Positions 1 to 9,276 of a stretch of 64,000 nucleotides of DNA are shown here, piece after piece (position 1 is the first letter of the stretch; each line of letters opens with the position of its first letter). Made by a program: the position numbers and the translations under genes. Below the pieces are notes generated by a model. The model had not been told where the DNA came from, searched no databases, and saw only the letters and a program-made list of their open reading frames with translations. This DNA is from Olivibacter domesticus (GTDB lineage Bacteria; Bacteroidota; Bacteroidia; Sphingobacteriales; Sphingobacteriaceae), in assembly GCF_900109575.1 (NCBI RefSeq), contig NZ_FOAF01000006.1:62001-126000 (forward strand), in the 5' to 3' direction.

Positions 1-2
1 TA

Positions 3-3000
3 CTTCTTATGAAATTAGCGTTAATTGTTTTATTGATAAGCTTATTGGAAGTAAACGCCACTACCTATGCTCAACACATTAACTTAGAGAGAAAAGAAGC
101 ACCTTTAACAAGTATCTTTAAAGAGATCCAGAAGCAAAGTGGTTACAACATCTTTTACGATGTTAATATGATAAGAAATGCATTTCGGGTAAGCCTCCAC
201 CTACAAAAAGCTACATTAAAAGAAGCGATGGATCAAGCATTAAGGAATCAAGACTTAAGTTATGAGATTGTCGACAAAAATATTATCATCAAGAACATCG
301 CAGGGAATAACATAACACAAGAGAGAACAATTACCGGCAGGGTAACCGATCAACAGCAGCAGCCTTTACCTGGAGTCACTGTGCGCTTGAAAGATGCCCG
401 CACGGCAGGAAGTACCAATGCAACCGGTTATTACGCCATTAAGGTATCCAATCCACAGGCAGTGCTCGTTTTCAGTTTGATTGGTTATGGCACTGTAGAA
501 CGTGCCATAAGTGCAGACAATACACTAAATATTATATTGCAAGAACAGGCCGCCGATCTTAATGAAGTCGTGGTCGTGGGTTATGGCACTCAAAAACGCG
601 TTGATCTCACAGGCGCCGTTTCTTCTGTAAATGCAAAGCAAATACAAAATTTACCTAGCCCTAGTTTAGATGGCGCTATCACAGGTAAAATGCCGGGCGT
701 ACAAGTTTCGCAAACAACCGGAGCACCGGGGGGCGGCATCGCTGTAAAGATAAGAGGGATGGGTTCTATCGGCGCGGGCAATGAACCACTATATGTGATT
801 GATGGCTTTCCCATCACTGCAAATTATAATCAAGGCGACAATCCCTTGAATTCCTTAAATCCAAACGATATACAATCTATTGAAGTATTAAAAGATGCAT
901 CATCCACAGCCATTTATGGATCAAGGGGAAGCAATGGTGTGATTATCGTAAGCACCAAAAGCGGGCAATCAGGAAAAATGAAGATTGATCTGGATGCCTA
1001 TACCGGGTTCCAGCGCGTCACTAAATATATGGACCTGATGAATGCGCAAGAGTATGCCGAATACATCATCGATTCCCGTAATAATGCCTGGATAGATGCT
1101 GGTGGCGATCCCAGCGCACCCAATGAAGAACGAGGCGCTATTTACCAGATTTTGCCGGCACTGCAAAATCCAGCGGCGCTGGGTGAAGGCACCGATTGGC
1201 AAAAAGAAGTGCTACGCACAGCTCCCACACACAACTTGCAGCTCACCTTTTCGGGTGGTAACGAACGCGTAAATTACATGACCAGCGCGGGTTATTACAA
1301 ACAAGATGGGATTATCCTAAATTCCGATTTTGAGCGTTATTCTTTCCGCGTAAACCTAGATGCCAATGCCTCTAAGAAATTCCGAATAGGGCTCAATTTA
1401 ACACCCGCCTATACCGTTAGCAATCCGGTAACAGCAGAAGGGCATTTTAGCGATGGTGCAATTGTACTGAGCTCATTGATGATGGCTCCCCACCTTCCGG
1501 TTTATAACGAGGATGGCAGCTACACCACGGGGCTTACCCTGGGTAATGGATTTAGCAGCTTGGAAAATCCTGTAAAAGTAGCAAACGAACGCGTTAGGCA
1601 CCGCAATCAGTTTAGACTGCTGGGCACATTATTTGGGGAATATTCCTTTTCCGATCATTTACGTTATAAATTATTGGTAGGTACCGATCTACAAAACTAT
1701 AAACAGAATACATTCAACCCATCCACTGTTGGCTTTGATGGAAACCCTGCGCCCGTGATTCCCACTGCCGACTATAATTCACAGGAATCCTATAATTGGT
1801 TGGTAGAACACACCTTAAATTACACAAAAGACTTTAATCGGCACCACATAGATGCCCTCGCAGGTTTTACGGCGCAAAAGGTTCGTGCCGATATCGCTGC
1901 CATTTCCGCTACCAATTTCCCGAATGATCTCGTGCAGACCATCAATGCCGGCATTGTATCGGCTGCCTCCACATCGGCACTCGAATGGTCGTTACTCTCC
2001 TACCTGGCACGGGTAAATTATAATTACGACGGCAAATATTTATTTACCGCAACCGTCAGGCGAGATGGATCCTCACGCTTTGGCTCCAATAATCGTTGGG
2101 GAGTATTCCCTTCTTTCTCGGGAGGTTGGCGGCTATCGGAAGAAAGTTTTATGGACAACCTCAGCTTTATCCAAGAACTTAAGTTGCGTGCCAGCTATGG
2201 TTTCACCGGAAATAATTTTATTAACAACTATGATCATCTGGGGCTATTATCGATGCGAAATTATGTTTTCGGCGGAGAAGGAGGTACCATTGCAAACGGT
2301 ATTGGGCCAAACACCCTTAGCAATGCCAATCTCAGTTGGGAAAAGAACCGTCAGCTCGATGTAGGCCTGGAATTAGGGCTCTTCGATGGTCGTCTGTTTT
2401 TCGTTGCCGATTACTATCGAAAAATCACCTCCGATCTTTTATTGAATGTTCCTGTGCCTTCCCTAACCGGATACACCCTTGCCCGACAAAATATCGGGAA
2501 AGTAAAAAATCAAGGCTGGGAATTTGGCCTTACCTCTCAAAACCTCACTAATAACCTGAAATGGACTACCGATCTCAATTTCTCCCTCAATCGAAACACG
2601 GTATTAGCACTCGGGCCAAGTGGCGAACCGCTCTTCGGCAATTACGAACAGATCACGAACAGCCATATTACAGAAATAGGGAAGCCCATGGGTAATTTTT
2701 ACGGCTACCAGCTAATCGGCATCTTCCAGACACAAGAAGAGATCGATAATAATCCAAGTTTTGCCGATTCAAAACCAGGCCAGTTTCGCTTTGCAGATGT
2801 AAACGGAGATGGGCGTTTGAGTATAGACGATCGCACCATCTTAGGGAACCCACAGCCCGATTATATTTTCGGTATCACGAATACCTTTTCTTATAAAGGT
2901 GTGGAGTTAAGCTTTTTGATACAAGGTGTACAAGGCAATGAAATTATGCATCTTGGGAGGAGGTTCTACGCTAATTTTGCAGGAACTGCCAACGGTCTAA

Positions 3001-3377
3001 AGGAGATGAACAACCGCTGGCGTTCCGTTGAAGATCCGGGAGATGGTTTTACCCCTCGCGCCAATCGCGATCTCTCTCGCTATAGCAGCAGTAATGCCAG
3101 TGCCAATATATCCTCCACCCATATAGAAGATGGTTCTTTCATCCGCTTACGAAACATATCCTTAGCCTATAATCTCCCCGGCCGCCTTATAGAAAAGTTT
3201 TCACTTCGAGCAGTACGGGTATATGCTAACGCACAGAATCTATTTACCATTAGCAATTATACCGGGTATAACCCAGAAGTAAGCGTGAGCGGAATCAGTG
3301 CACTTACGCCAGGAGTAGATTATGGCGGATACCCTATTTCCAAGGTAATTACAGTTGGTTTTAATGTTGGCTTTTAG
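3..3377 (+). CDS. SusC-like TonB-dependent outer-membrane receptor with STN domain (pair 1), 5' end cut by window
   Basis: Imports a polymer or oligosaccharide through the outer membrane with its SusD partner, powered by TonB. The frame is open to the window edge. The first ATG (base 9) lies inside what looks like the signal peptide, so the true start is probably upstream. From that ATG: signal helix to about residue 22, STN (secretin/TonB short N-terminal) domain about 24-97, carboxypeptidase-regulatory-like domain about 107-180, TonB-box-like NEVVVVGYG near 190, then plug and a long beta-barrel to 1122. An STN domain is usually paired with a FecR/ECF sigma switch, so one is expected just upstream of the window (inference). 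The next gene starts 10 bases downstream, and four genes run as one operon. Family assignment is very secure; the substrate is not known. Confidence 0.96.
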   Translation, partial: LLMKLALIVLLISLLEVNATTYAQHINLERKEAPLTSIFKEIQKQSGYNIFYDVNMIRNAFRVSLHLQKATLKEAMDQALRNQDLSYEIVDKNIIIKNIAGNNITQERTITGRVTDQQQQPLPGVTVRLKDARTAGSTNATGYYAIKVSNPQAVLVFSLIGYGTVERAISADNTLNIILQEQAADLNEVVVVGYGTQKRVDLTGAVSSVNAKQIQNLPSPSLDGAITGKMPGVQVSQTTGAPGGGIAVKIRGMGSIGAGNEPLYVIDGFPITANYNQGDNPLNSLNPNDIQSIEVLKDASSTAIYGSRGSNGVIIVSTKSGQSGKMKIDLDAYTGFQRVTKYMDLMNAQEYAEYIIDSRNNAWIDAGGDPSAPNEERGAIYQILPALQNPAALGEGTDWQKEVLRTAPTHNLQLTFSGGNERVNYMTSAGYYKQDGIILNSDFERYSFRVNLDANASKKFRIGLNLTPAYTVSNPVTAEGHFSDGAIVLSSLMMAPHLPVYNEDGSYTTGLTLGNGFSSLENPVKVANERVRHRNQFRLLGTLFGEYSFSDHLRYKLLVGTDLQNYKQNTFNPSTVGFDGNPAPVIPTADYNSQESYNWLVEHTLNYTKDFNRHHIDALAGFTAQKVRADIAAISATNFPNDLVQTINAGIVSAASTSALEWSLLSYLARVNYNYDGKYLFTATVRRDGSSRFGSNNRWGVFPSFSGGWRLSEESFMDNLSFIQELKLRASYGFTGNNFINNYDHLGLLSMRNYVFGGEGGTIANGIGPNTLSNANLSWEKNRQLDVGLELGLFDGRLFFVADYYRKITSDLLLNVPVPSLTGYTLARQNIGKVKNQGWEFGLTSQNLTNNLKWTTDLNFSLNRNTVLALGPSGEPLFGNYEQITNSHITEIGKPMGNFYGYQLIGIFQTQEEIDNNPSFADSKPGQFRFADVNGDGRLSIDDRTILGNPQPDYIFGITNTFSYKGVELSFLIQGVQGNEIMHLGRRFYANFAGTANGLKEMNNRWRSVEDPGDGFTPRANRDLSRYSSSNASANISSTHIEDGSFIRLRNISLAYNLPGRLIEKFSLRAVRVYANAQNLFTISNYTGYNPEVSVSGISALTPGVDYGGYPISKVITVGFNVGF

Positions 3378-3387
3378 AAAAGATATT

Positions 3388-4824
3388 ATGAAGAACATAC
3401 TATTATACTGTTTATTTATATGCATATTAAACAGCGGATGTAAGAAAGACTTTTTAGGCCGCGCGCCCATTTCCGATACCGATACAGAAAACTTTTATCG
3501 CAGCCCAGAAGATATGCTGCAAGCCGTAAATGCGGCCTATTCCTACCTTAGGGAAAATGGTCAGTACGGACAAACACTTTATGCGGTGGGGGAAGTAGCC
3601 TCAGACAATACTGAGATATTAGATGCACAGGCTGGTATCGATATCAGTCAGATTGATGATTTCACCACCTTGACCAATAATGGCCTATTGGACGATATGT
3701 GGAATCACCATTATAAGGGCATACTATCATGTAATGCGGTGATAGATCGTATCGGAAACGTAGCCATGGACGAAGCGCTCAAAAATCGTTATATTGCCGA
3801 AGCGCGCTTCCTCAGAGCACTCATGTATTTCAATATGGTGAGAACATTTGGTGATATCCCATTGGTAACCAAGGAAATTTTAAAGCCCGAGGAAGGGTAT
3901 GCTTACACCCGAAACCTTAGTACCGAGGTATATGAGCAGATTATAACAGATCTCGAGTTTGCCGCGCAGACCTTACCTATTCGTTATGCTGCCGCTGATC
4001 TCGGCAGAGCAACGGCCGGTGCAGCCAGGGGATTATTAGCGAAGGTTTACCTTACTAGGCAAAACTGGGAGCAAGCCGCTACCCAAGCAAAATTGGTGAT
4101 CGATTTAGGAATTTATATGCTCATGCCTGAATATGCAGACGTATTTGCTATCTCCAATAAAAATGGCCCCGAATCCTTATTTGAAGTACAGTACAAAAAA
4201 GGCGGTTACGGACTGGGCAGCCCCTTTAACAACCGTTTCGCCCCCCGTCAATCAGGCCAATTGGTTTCCACCATTGGCGCGGGCACCGGACATAATCATC
4301 CAACGGCCGAAATGGCCAGTGTATATGAGGTGGGCGATAAGCGGAAAGAAGCGGCCATGGCAGAAGGTTATCAGAATGGCAATCAATTTGTGGCTGTAAG
4401 ATATGTGAAGAAATATTTAGACCCCGCATTGTTTGAAGCAGGGGATGCTGATAATAATTGGCCCATACTCCGCTACGCTGATATTTTACTGATGCGCGCA
4501 GAAGCCTTAAACGAGCTTGGATACACCCCTAACGGCGAAGCCTTTGAGCTATTAAACCAGATTCGGAAACGTGCCGGTCTATCCGAAAAAGATGCCACTA
4601 CCCTACCCGATCAAGTTAGCTTTAGAGATGCTCTCGCCCAAGAACGGCGTGTAGAACTGGCCTACGAAAACCATCGTTGGTTCGATCTGGTACGCACAGG
4701 CCGTGCGCTGGAAGTGTTGGGTCAAAAAGGTGAAAACATCCAATCCCACCAATTGTTGTTTCCAATACCACAAGTTCAAATAGATATTAACCCCGATCAG
4801 ATTAAACAAAACCCTGGATACTAA
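3388..4824 (+). CDS. SusD/RagB-like surface glycan-binding lipoprotein (pair 1)
   Basis: Outer-surface lipoprotein expected to cap SusC and capture glycan. I chose the ATG at 3388 because it gives a clean lipoprotein signal (MKNILLYCLFICILNSGC, lipid-modified Cys18, then Lys-Lys-Asp). A longer frame from 3355 would overlap the SusC gene. The 478-residue product has the SusD TPR-like helices (for example EARFLRALMYFNMVRTFGD and ILRYADILLMRAEALNELG) and ends in KQNPGY, the hallmark SusD C-terminus. Its TAA shares one base with the ATG of the next gene, which indicates translational coupling in the operon. Confidence 0.96.
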   Translation: MKNILLYCLFICILNSGCKKDFLGRAPISDTDTENFYRSPEDMLQAVNAAYSYLRENGQYGQTLYAVGEVASDNTEILDAQAGIDISQIDDFTTLTNNGLLDDMWNHHYKGILSCNAVIDRIGNVAMDEALKNRYIAEARFLRALMYFNMVRTFGDIPLVTKEILKPEEGYAYTRNLSTEVYEQIITDLEFAAQTLPIRYAAADLGRATAGAARGLLAKVYLTRQNWEQAATQAKLVIDLGIYMLMPEYADVFAISNKNGPESLFEVQYKKGGYGLGSPFNNRFAPRQSGQLVSTIGAGTGHNHPTAEMASVYEVGDKRKEAAMAEGYQNGNQFVAVRYVKKYLDPALFEAGDADNNWPILRYADILLMRAEALNELGYTPNGEAFELLNQIRKRAGLSEKDATTLPDQVSFRDALAQERRVELAYENHRWFDLVRTGRALEVLGQKGENIQSHQLLFPIPQVQIDINPDQIKQNPGY

Positions 4825-6275
4825 TGAAAACTTCCTCCGTTCTTATAACCTTACTGTTACTATTTTCTTACTCCTTTGGGCAACAAGCAATTCATCCCGA
4901 TAAGCAATATGCAGAAGCAAAACTAATTCAAAAAAAAGCAAATGGGTTCAAAGGCATTTGGTATATGAACCAACCATCCAATGACACCTATGTTTATAAA
5001 TACAGTGGTGGTCTTGCTACCTATCCCGCTAACCATCGCCCTTTTGCCATCTATGCCGATCAAGTTAAAAAAACCTTTTTTTGCTTCGGCGGTACCGACG
5101 AACAAAACAGTACACTGCTGCATAACGTGTCTTATTACGATCATCGAACCGGAAAAATAGCCAATCCAACGATCCTGTTAGATAAAAAAACCACAGATGC
5201 CCATGATAACCCAGTAATCTCCATAGATGATGACGGCTATATTTGGGTATTCTCTACTTCTCACGGCGTAGCACGTCCTTCTTATATTTCAAGATCGAGG
5301 AAGCCTTATAATATCAAAAAATTTGATATCATCAACGCCACTGAAAAAGTGGGGGGAGCAAGCAAAGCATTTAATAACTTCTCTTATTTTCAGGTGTATT
5401 ACCTTTCTGGAAAAGGTTTCATTGCGCTCTTTACCAAATACAACAATAAAGGGCAACGAGTTATCGGCTTTAACACCAGTCAAAACGGTATCAGCTGGAA
5501 TGAATGGCAAGTACTTGCACACATTGAAGAAGGACATTACCAGATCAGTGCTGAGCAAAATGGCAAAATTGGCGTTGCCTTTGATTATCATCCAAAAAGG
5601 AAAGGACTAAATTATCGAACGAATTTATATTATCTCGAAACGGTAGATTTTGGAAAAACGTGGAAAACGGCATCAGGCGAACGTGTTCAGCTACCATTAA
5701 CCGACAAGCATAACCCTGCTCTCATTAATGATTATGCGGCGAGTAAGTTAAACAGTTACCTGCTAGACATCAATTTCGATGAAAGCGGCAAGCCGCTCAT
5801 TTTAACTATTACCAGCAAAGGTTATCAAGCCGGGCCGCAAAATGCTCCACGAAATTGGGTTTTAACACGTTTTCAGTCGGCACAATGGGTCAATCACATT
5901 ATCACACAATCAGATAGTAACTATGATATGGGTTCGTTATATGTGAAAGGAGATAGTATCAGTGTTATTGGCCCCACTGTAGATGGTCCCCAGGCCTACA
6001 ATCCAGGCGGTGAAATTGCCCGCTGGAGCAGTCATGACGGTGGAGAGAACTGGCAAATGACGCAGCTCACGAAAAACAGTACGATGAATCATGGTTATGT
6101 TAGACGCCCGCTACATGCCCAACCAGATTTTTATGGCGTATGGGCCGATGGCAATGCCAGAAAACCATCTCCTTCGCATCTTTATTTTATGCATGCCGAC
6201 GGACAGGTATTTCAGCTACCTATCCAAAACACCAAAAAGTTGATTAAGCCACAAGCACAACCCTTACAGCCATGA
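4824..6275 (+). CDS. Secreted BNR_4-family beta-propeller protein, putative polysaccharide lyase
   Basis: 483 residues with a signal peptide (MKTSSVLITLLLLFSYSFGQ) and no lipobox Cys. The fold is recognisable as the BNR_4 type: repeated blades, HDNPVISIDDDGYIWVF near residue 130, a second His in FSTSHGVARPS, a FSYFQVYYLSGKG blade and SSHDGGENW (Asp-box-like) near 400. BNR_4 proteins include the seven-bladed ulvan lyases of families PL24/PL25, which use His, Tyr and Arg residues in comparable positions. The His and Tyr residues here make lyase activity plausible, but the polymer is not proven and a non-catalytic propeller remains possible. The gene sits between susD and a lactate permease with start/stop overlaps on both sides, so it is the only degradative enzyme candidate of this locus. 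Confidence 0.8.
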   Translation: MKTSSVLITLLLLFSYSFGQQAIHPDKQYAEAKLIQKKANGFKGIWYMNQPSNDTYVYKYSGGLATYPANHRPFAIYADQVKKTFFCFGGTDEQNSTLLHNVSYYDHRTGKIANPTILLDKKTTDAHDNPVISIDDDGYIWVFSTSHGVARPSYISRSRKPYNIKKFDIINATEKVGGASKAFNNFSYFQVYYLSGKGFIALFTKYNNKGQRVIGFNTSQNGISWNEWQVLAHIEEGHYQISAEQNGKIGVAFDYHPKRKGLNYRTNLYYLETVDFGKTWKTASGERVQLPLTDKHNPALINDYAASKLNSYLLDINFDESGKPLILTITSKGYQAGPQNAPRNWVLTRFQSAQWVNHIITQSDSNYDMGSLYVKGDSISVIGPTVDGPQAYNPGGEIARWSSHDGGENWQMTQLTKNSTMNHGYVRRPLHAQPDFYGVWADGNARKPSPSHLYFMHADGQVFQLPIQNTKKLIKPQAQPLQP

Positions 6276-7891
6276 CGTGGACACCAATTATAAACCCGAT
6301 GCCTTCCATGATCCTCTCCATTCTGATCGCTCTACTCCCTATTTTAACTATTTTTTGGGCGTTAATCATCAAGAAAATGAAGGGTCACCATGCCAGTATA
6401 TTAGCGACACTGGTGGCCTTTCTAATTGCATTTGCGGTCTATCAAATGCCTGCTAAACTAGCCGTACTCGCCACACTCTACGGTTTCATTTATGGTCTAT
6501 TCCCAATATGCTGGATCATTATCAATGCCCTATTCCTTTTTAACCTCACTGTAAAAAGCGGCTCTTTTATAGTCATTAGGCATTTCATCGCGTCCATTAC
6601 TGCCGATAGGCGACTACAAGTGCTACTCATAGCCTTCTCTTTTGGCGCCTTTTTAGAAGGAACAGCAGGTTATGGCGCACCCGTAGCCATTACCGCAGCC
6701 ATGCTGGCAGGTTTAGGATTTAAGCCCCTATATGCAGCAGGTATCTGCTTAATCGCCAATACCGCGCCAGTAGCATTTGGTTCGGTAGGCATCCCTATCA
6801 GTGTCTTATCGCAAGTATCCGGTCTTTCCGAAACGGCACTATCACAAATGGTGGGCAGAACACTTCCCATCCTATCGTTTGTGTTACCATTTTACCTGAT
6901 TACACTACTAGCAGGTATCAAAAATACAAAAGCAGTATTCCCGGCCATCTTCGTATCTGGTATTTCCTTTGCCCTATTACAATGGTTTTCCTCAAACTAT
7001 CTAGGGCCGACACTGCCCGACATTATAGCCGGGGTAGGTTCTATGTTAGCATTAATTCTGTTCTTGAAATACTGGCAGCCCAAGCATATATGGCACTTTG
7101 AAGGAGAGCAGACAGCCACCGTAAGTGCCAAAAAACATTACTCAAAACAACAACTGCTCAAGGCTTTCAGTCCTTTTTTATTACTTACCCTCTTCATAAT
7201 CCTGTGGGGGCTAAGTCCGATAAAAAGTTTATTAGACCAATTAGGAAGTATCGAGATTAGCATGCCCGGTTTACATCAGGTATTAGCAAACGATCAGGGA
7301 GTACCGCTATCCAAAATTATTAGATTTAATTATCTTTCCACCCCAGGTACGGCCATATTAATTGCTTCCTTACTTTCCTTACCTATCATAAAATTTTCTT
7401 TTAAGGCCGCGCTTTCCACCTATGTAGCTACGCTTTTACAATTGAAATATGCCATATTGACAATCAGTTTCATCATGGGCTTTGCCTATTTGCTAAATGA
7501 TTCGGGTATTACCCTAACCCTCGCAATGGCAATGGCCAATACAGGTAAACTTTTTCCATTTTTTGCTCCCATTTTAGGATGGCTAGGTGTATTTATTACG
7601 GGATCAGATACCTCCTCCAATGCCTTATTTGGAAAATTGCAATATGAAACGGCCAGTAAGATTGGCGTAAACCCCGTTGTTGCGGTTGCAGCGAATGCCT
7701 CCGGAGGTGTAGTAGGCAAGATGATTTCTCCGCAATCCATTGCTGTGGCAGCAGCAGGTGGCGGATTAATCGGTCAGGAATCACAACTACTGCGCTTCAC
7801 CATCAAACATAGTCTTATATTATTATTTATGATCAGTTTACTGGTATTCATGCAGGCCTATGTTTGGGAATGGCTCGTGCCGACCACCTAA
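6272..7891 (+). CDS. lldP: L-lactate permease family transporter (LctP)
   Basis: Inner-membrane symporter of the LctP family (lactate, glycolate). 539 residues, almost entirely hydrophobic, with about 13 membrane segments. Family signatures are visible: FGAFLEGTAGYGAPVAITAAML near 130-150 (quoted here as one motif region), ANTAPVAFGSVGIPI near 170, GVFITGSDTSSNALFG near 440 and AANASGGVVGKMISPQSIA near 470. It overlaps the upstream lyase-like gene by four bases (ATGA), so it is translated from the same message. A carboxylate permease as the last gene of a SusCD operon is unusual, because most such loci carry an MFS sugar transporter. It may import an acidic breakdown product. The gene symbol is by family homology only, as orthology to E. 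coli lldP cannot be proven here. Confidence 0.92.
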   Translation: MTWTPIINPMPSMILSILIALLPILTIFWALIIKKMKGHHASILATLVAFLIAFAVYQMPAKLAVLATLYGFIYGLFPICWIIINALFLFNLTVKSGSFIVIRHFIASITADRRLQVLLIAFSFGAFLEGTAGYGAPVAITAAMLAGLGFKPLYAAGICLIANTAPVAFGSVGIPISVLSQVSGLSETALSQMVGRTLPILSFVLPFYLITLLAGIKNTKAVFPAIFVSGISFALLQWFSSNYLGPTLPDIIAGVGSMLALILFLKYWQPKHIWHFEGEQTATVSAKKHYSKQQLLKAFSPFLLLTLFIILWGLSPIKSLLDQLGSIEISMPGLHQVLANDQGVPLSKIIRFNYLSTPGTAILIASLLSLPIIKFSFKAALSTYVATLLQLKYAILTISFIMGFAYLLNDSGITLTLAMAMANTGKLFPFFAPILGWLGVFITGSDTSSNALFGKLQYETASKIGVNPVVAVAANASGGVVGKMISPQSIAVAAAGGGLIGQESQLLRFTIKHSLILLFMISLLVFMQAYVWEWLVPTT

Positions 7892-7901
7892 TTATATCAA
7901 A

Positions 7902-7928
7902 TGTGCTTATGTGCAAAGCATAAGCACA
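7902..7928. terminator. Hairpin between convergent genes, likely bidirectional terminator
   Basis: Perfect 10-bp stem (TGTGCTTATG / CATAAGCACA) with a 7-base loop, placed between the convergent lactate permease and MOSC genes. It is flanked by AT-rich sequence on both sides. Confidence 0.75.
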
Positions 7929-7936
7929 AAATTTTA

Positions 7937-8761
7937 CTACCCAACAAGAAACCGCTCTTCCGTATGCATACTTAAAACCTCCAACCTATCTCCCACACGG
8001 ATTAATCCAGCACCAGTATGAATTAAATTTTGACCAAACATAATCTTCTTATTTTTAGAACGATAAGAAGCCAATGTTTTTAAAGGTTCTTTCGCTTTCT
8101 CGGCTGTTTGCTGATCGATCGTGGTTACGACACAACGCGCACAAAGTTTCACGCCATAAAAGTCGATATTCCCTATTCGGATATGATGCATTACGTCCTC
8201 TTCAAAGGCATGTCCACCGCTAAATACAATATTAGGCCTGAATCTATTCATTGGTAAGGGTTCATCCAAACGGCCATTCAAATCATCTAAAGAAGCCTGT
8301 CCAATTGTCAAAAAAGGATAAGCATCAGAAAAAGAGGTAATCATCCCATCAGGTGCATACTGTTGATCCACCTGACGGTGCGTACGCTCAGGCATATAAA
8401 CAAGCCTACACTTCATCGCCAGCGCATCACTGAACCAATCATCCAATTCCTTCTTTACCAATACCCCTTTACAGGTATCATTCCAGATGGTAAACAGCTG
8501 CTCGTCCTGTCCCTCCTGGTAAAAAGGCACCTTTACAACTTCCATACGGGGGTGTGTCAATGATAATCCCCCCTCTTCAATCGCCACTTTTATTAAAGCC
8601 ATTTGAGCAACCTCCCGTTGTGTAAGAAATCGGTTATGCGCGTCAACCAGCATCCAGCGCCGATCGTATTTAAATCCACGGTCCGTAACTTCCGCAGAAG
8701 AAAGCGATACCCCGCCTAATGATTTTATGGGATAAATATAGAGTTCACTTATGGTAAGCAT
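7937..8761 (-). CDS. MOSC-domain protein with N-terminal MOSC beta-barrel
   Basis: Molybdenum-cofactor sulfurase C-terminal (MOSC) family, the group that includes YcbX-like and mARC-like proteins acting on N-hydroxylated compounds or carrying Moco. The start at 8761 gives MLTISELYIYPIKSLGG, the typical family N-terminus. The frame extends 17 residues further (to 8812) with a hydrophobic stretch that does not fit a cytosolic enzyme. N-terminal barrel about 1-115; MOSC domain about 120-265 with MNRFRPNIVF, CARCVVTTIDQ (the conserved Cys that ligands Mo in this family) and FGQNLIHTGAGLIRVGD near the end. The length of 274 residues is normal. It is monocistronic and faces away from the SusCD genes, so it is probably unrelated to glycan use. 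Confidence 0.9.
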   Translation of the reverse strand: MLTISELYIYPIKSLGGVSLSSAEVTDRGFKYDRRWMLVDAHNRFLTQREVAQMALIKVAIEEGGLSLTHPRMEVVKVPFYQEGQDEQLFTIWNDTCKGVLVKKELDDWFSDALAMKCRLVYMPERTHRQVDQQYAPDGMITSFSDAYPFLTIGQASLDDLNGRLDEPLPMNRFRPNIVFSGGHAFEEDVMHHIRIGNIDFYGVKLCARCVVTTIDQQTAEKAKEPLKTLASYRSKNKKIMFGQNLIHTGAGLIRVGDRLEVLSMHTEERFLVG

Positions 8762-9276
8762 GTTTGTAAATAGATTTAATAACAAAAATAGAAAAACTCC
8801 ATTGCTCCGCAAAGTGGAGATTTATTGCAGATATCACTCTTCTCACCGAAGCAATTTCAAAAGTCATTCCTTTATTTACGAAAACGTTATCGTAGATTTT
8901 TAAATGATTAAACACTTCTTATTAACATATTTTCTGTAATTAAGCGTTGTTTTAGGTAAATAAAAAACTAGTCAAAAACCAGTATGAGTCCAATTTAAAC
9001 AGTAAACGCATTAATGATGAAGATTCCGTGGCAAAAAAATAAAAGATTATATCTCTAAAATTGAGGCGCTTTTCAAGAATTTAAATTCTCTTCTTAGCGT
9101 TATTAGCCCTCTCATAAGAAACAAAACTCTCCAGAAATGTAGCATCCTACATCTCCGGTGGTGTCCTTATGCACAATTTTGAAATAATGTAAGCTAAGCT
9201 TTATTAACCTTAAAACAAATTATGAGCCTAATATGATTACAAAGGCTTCATCTAACCATTTTAAAAAAACAAACAG
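8762..9276. other. Intergenic region between divergent MOSC and SusC genes
   Basis: About 515 AT-rich bases between two divergent genes, so it must hold both promoters. I see no convincing TAnnTTTG element on either strand. A perfect 14-bp palindrome (AGAATTTAAATTCT, 9076-9089) and a small stem (TGTAG/CTACA near 9137-9150) lie on the SusC side and could be operator or leader structures. No open frame looks coding. Confidence 0.4.
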
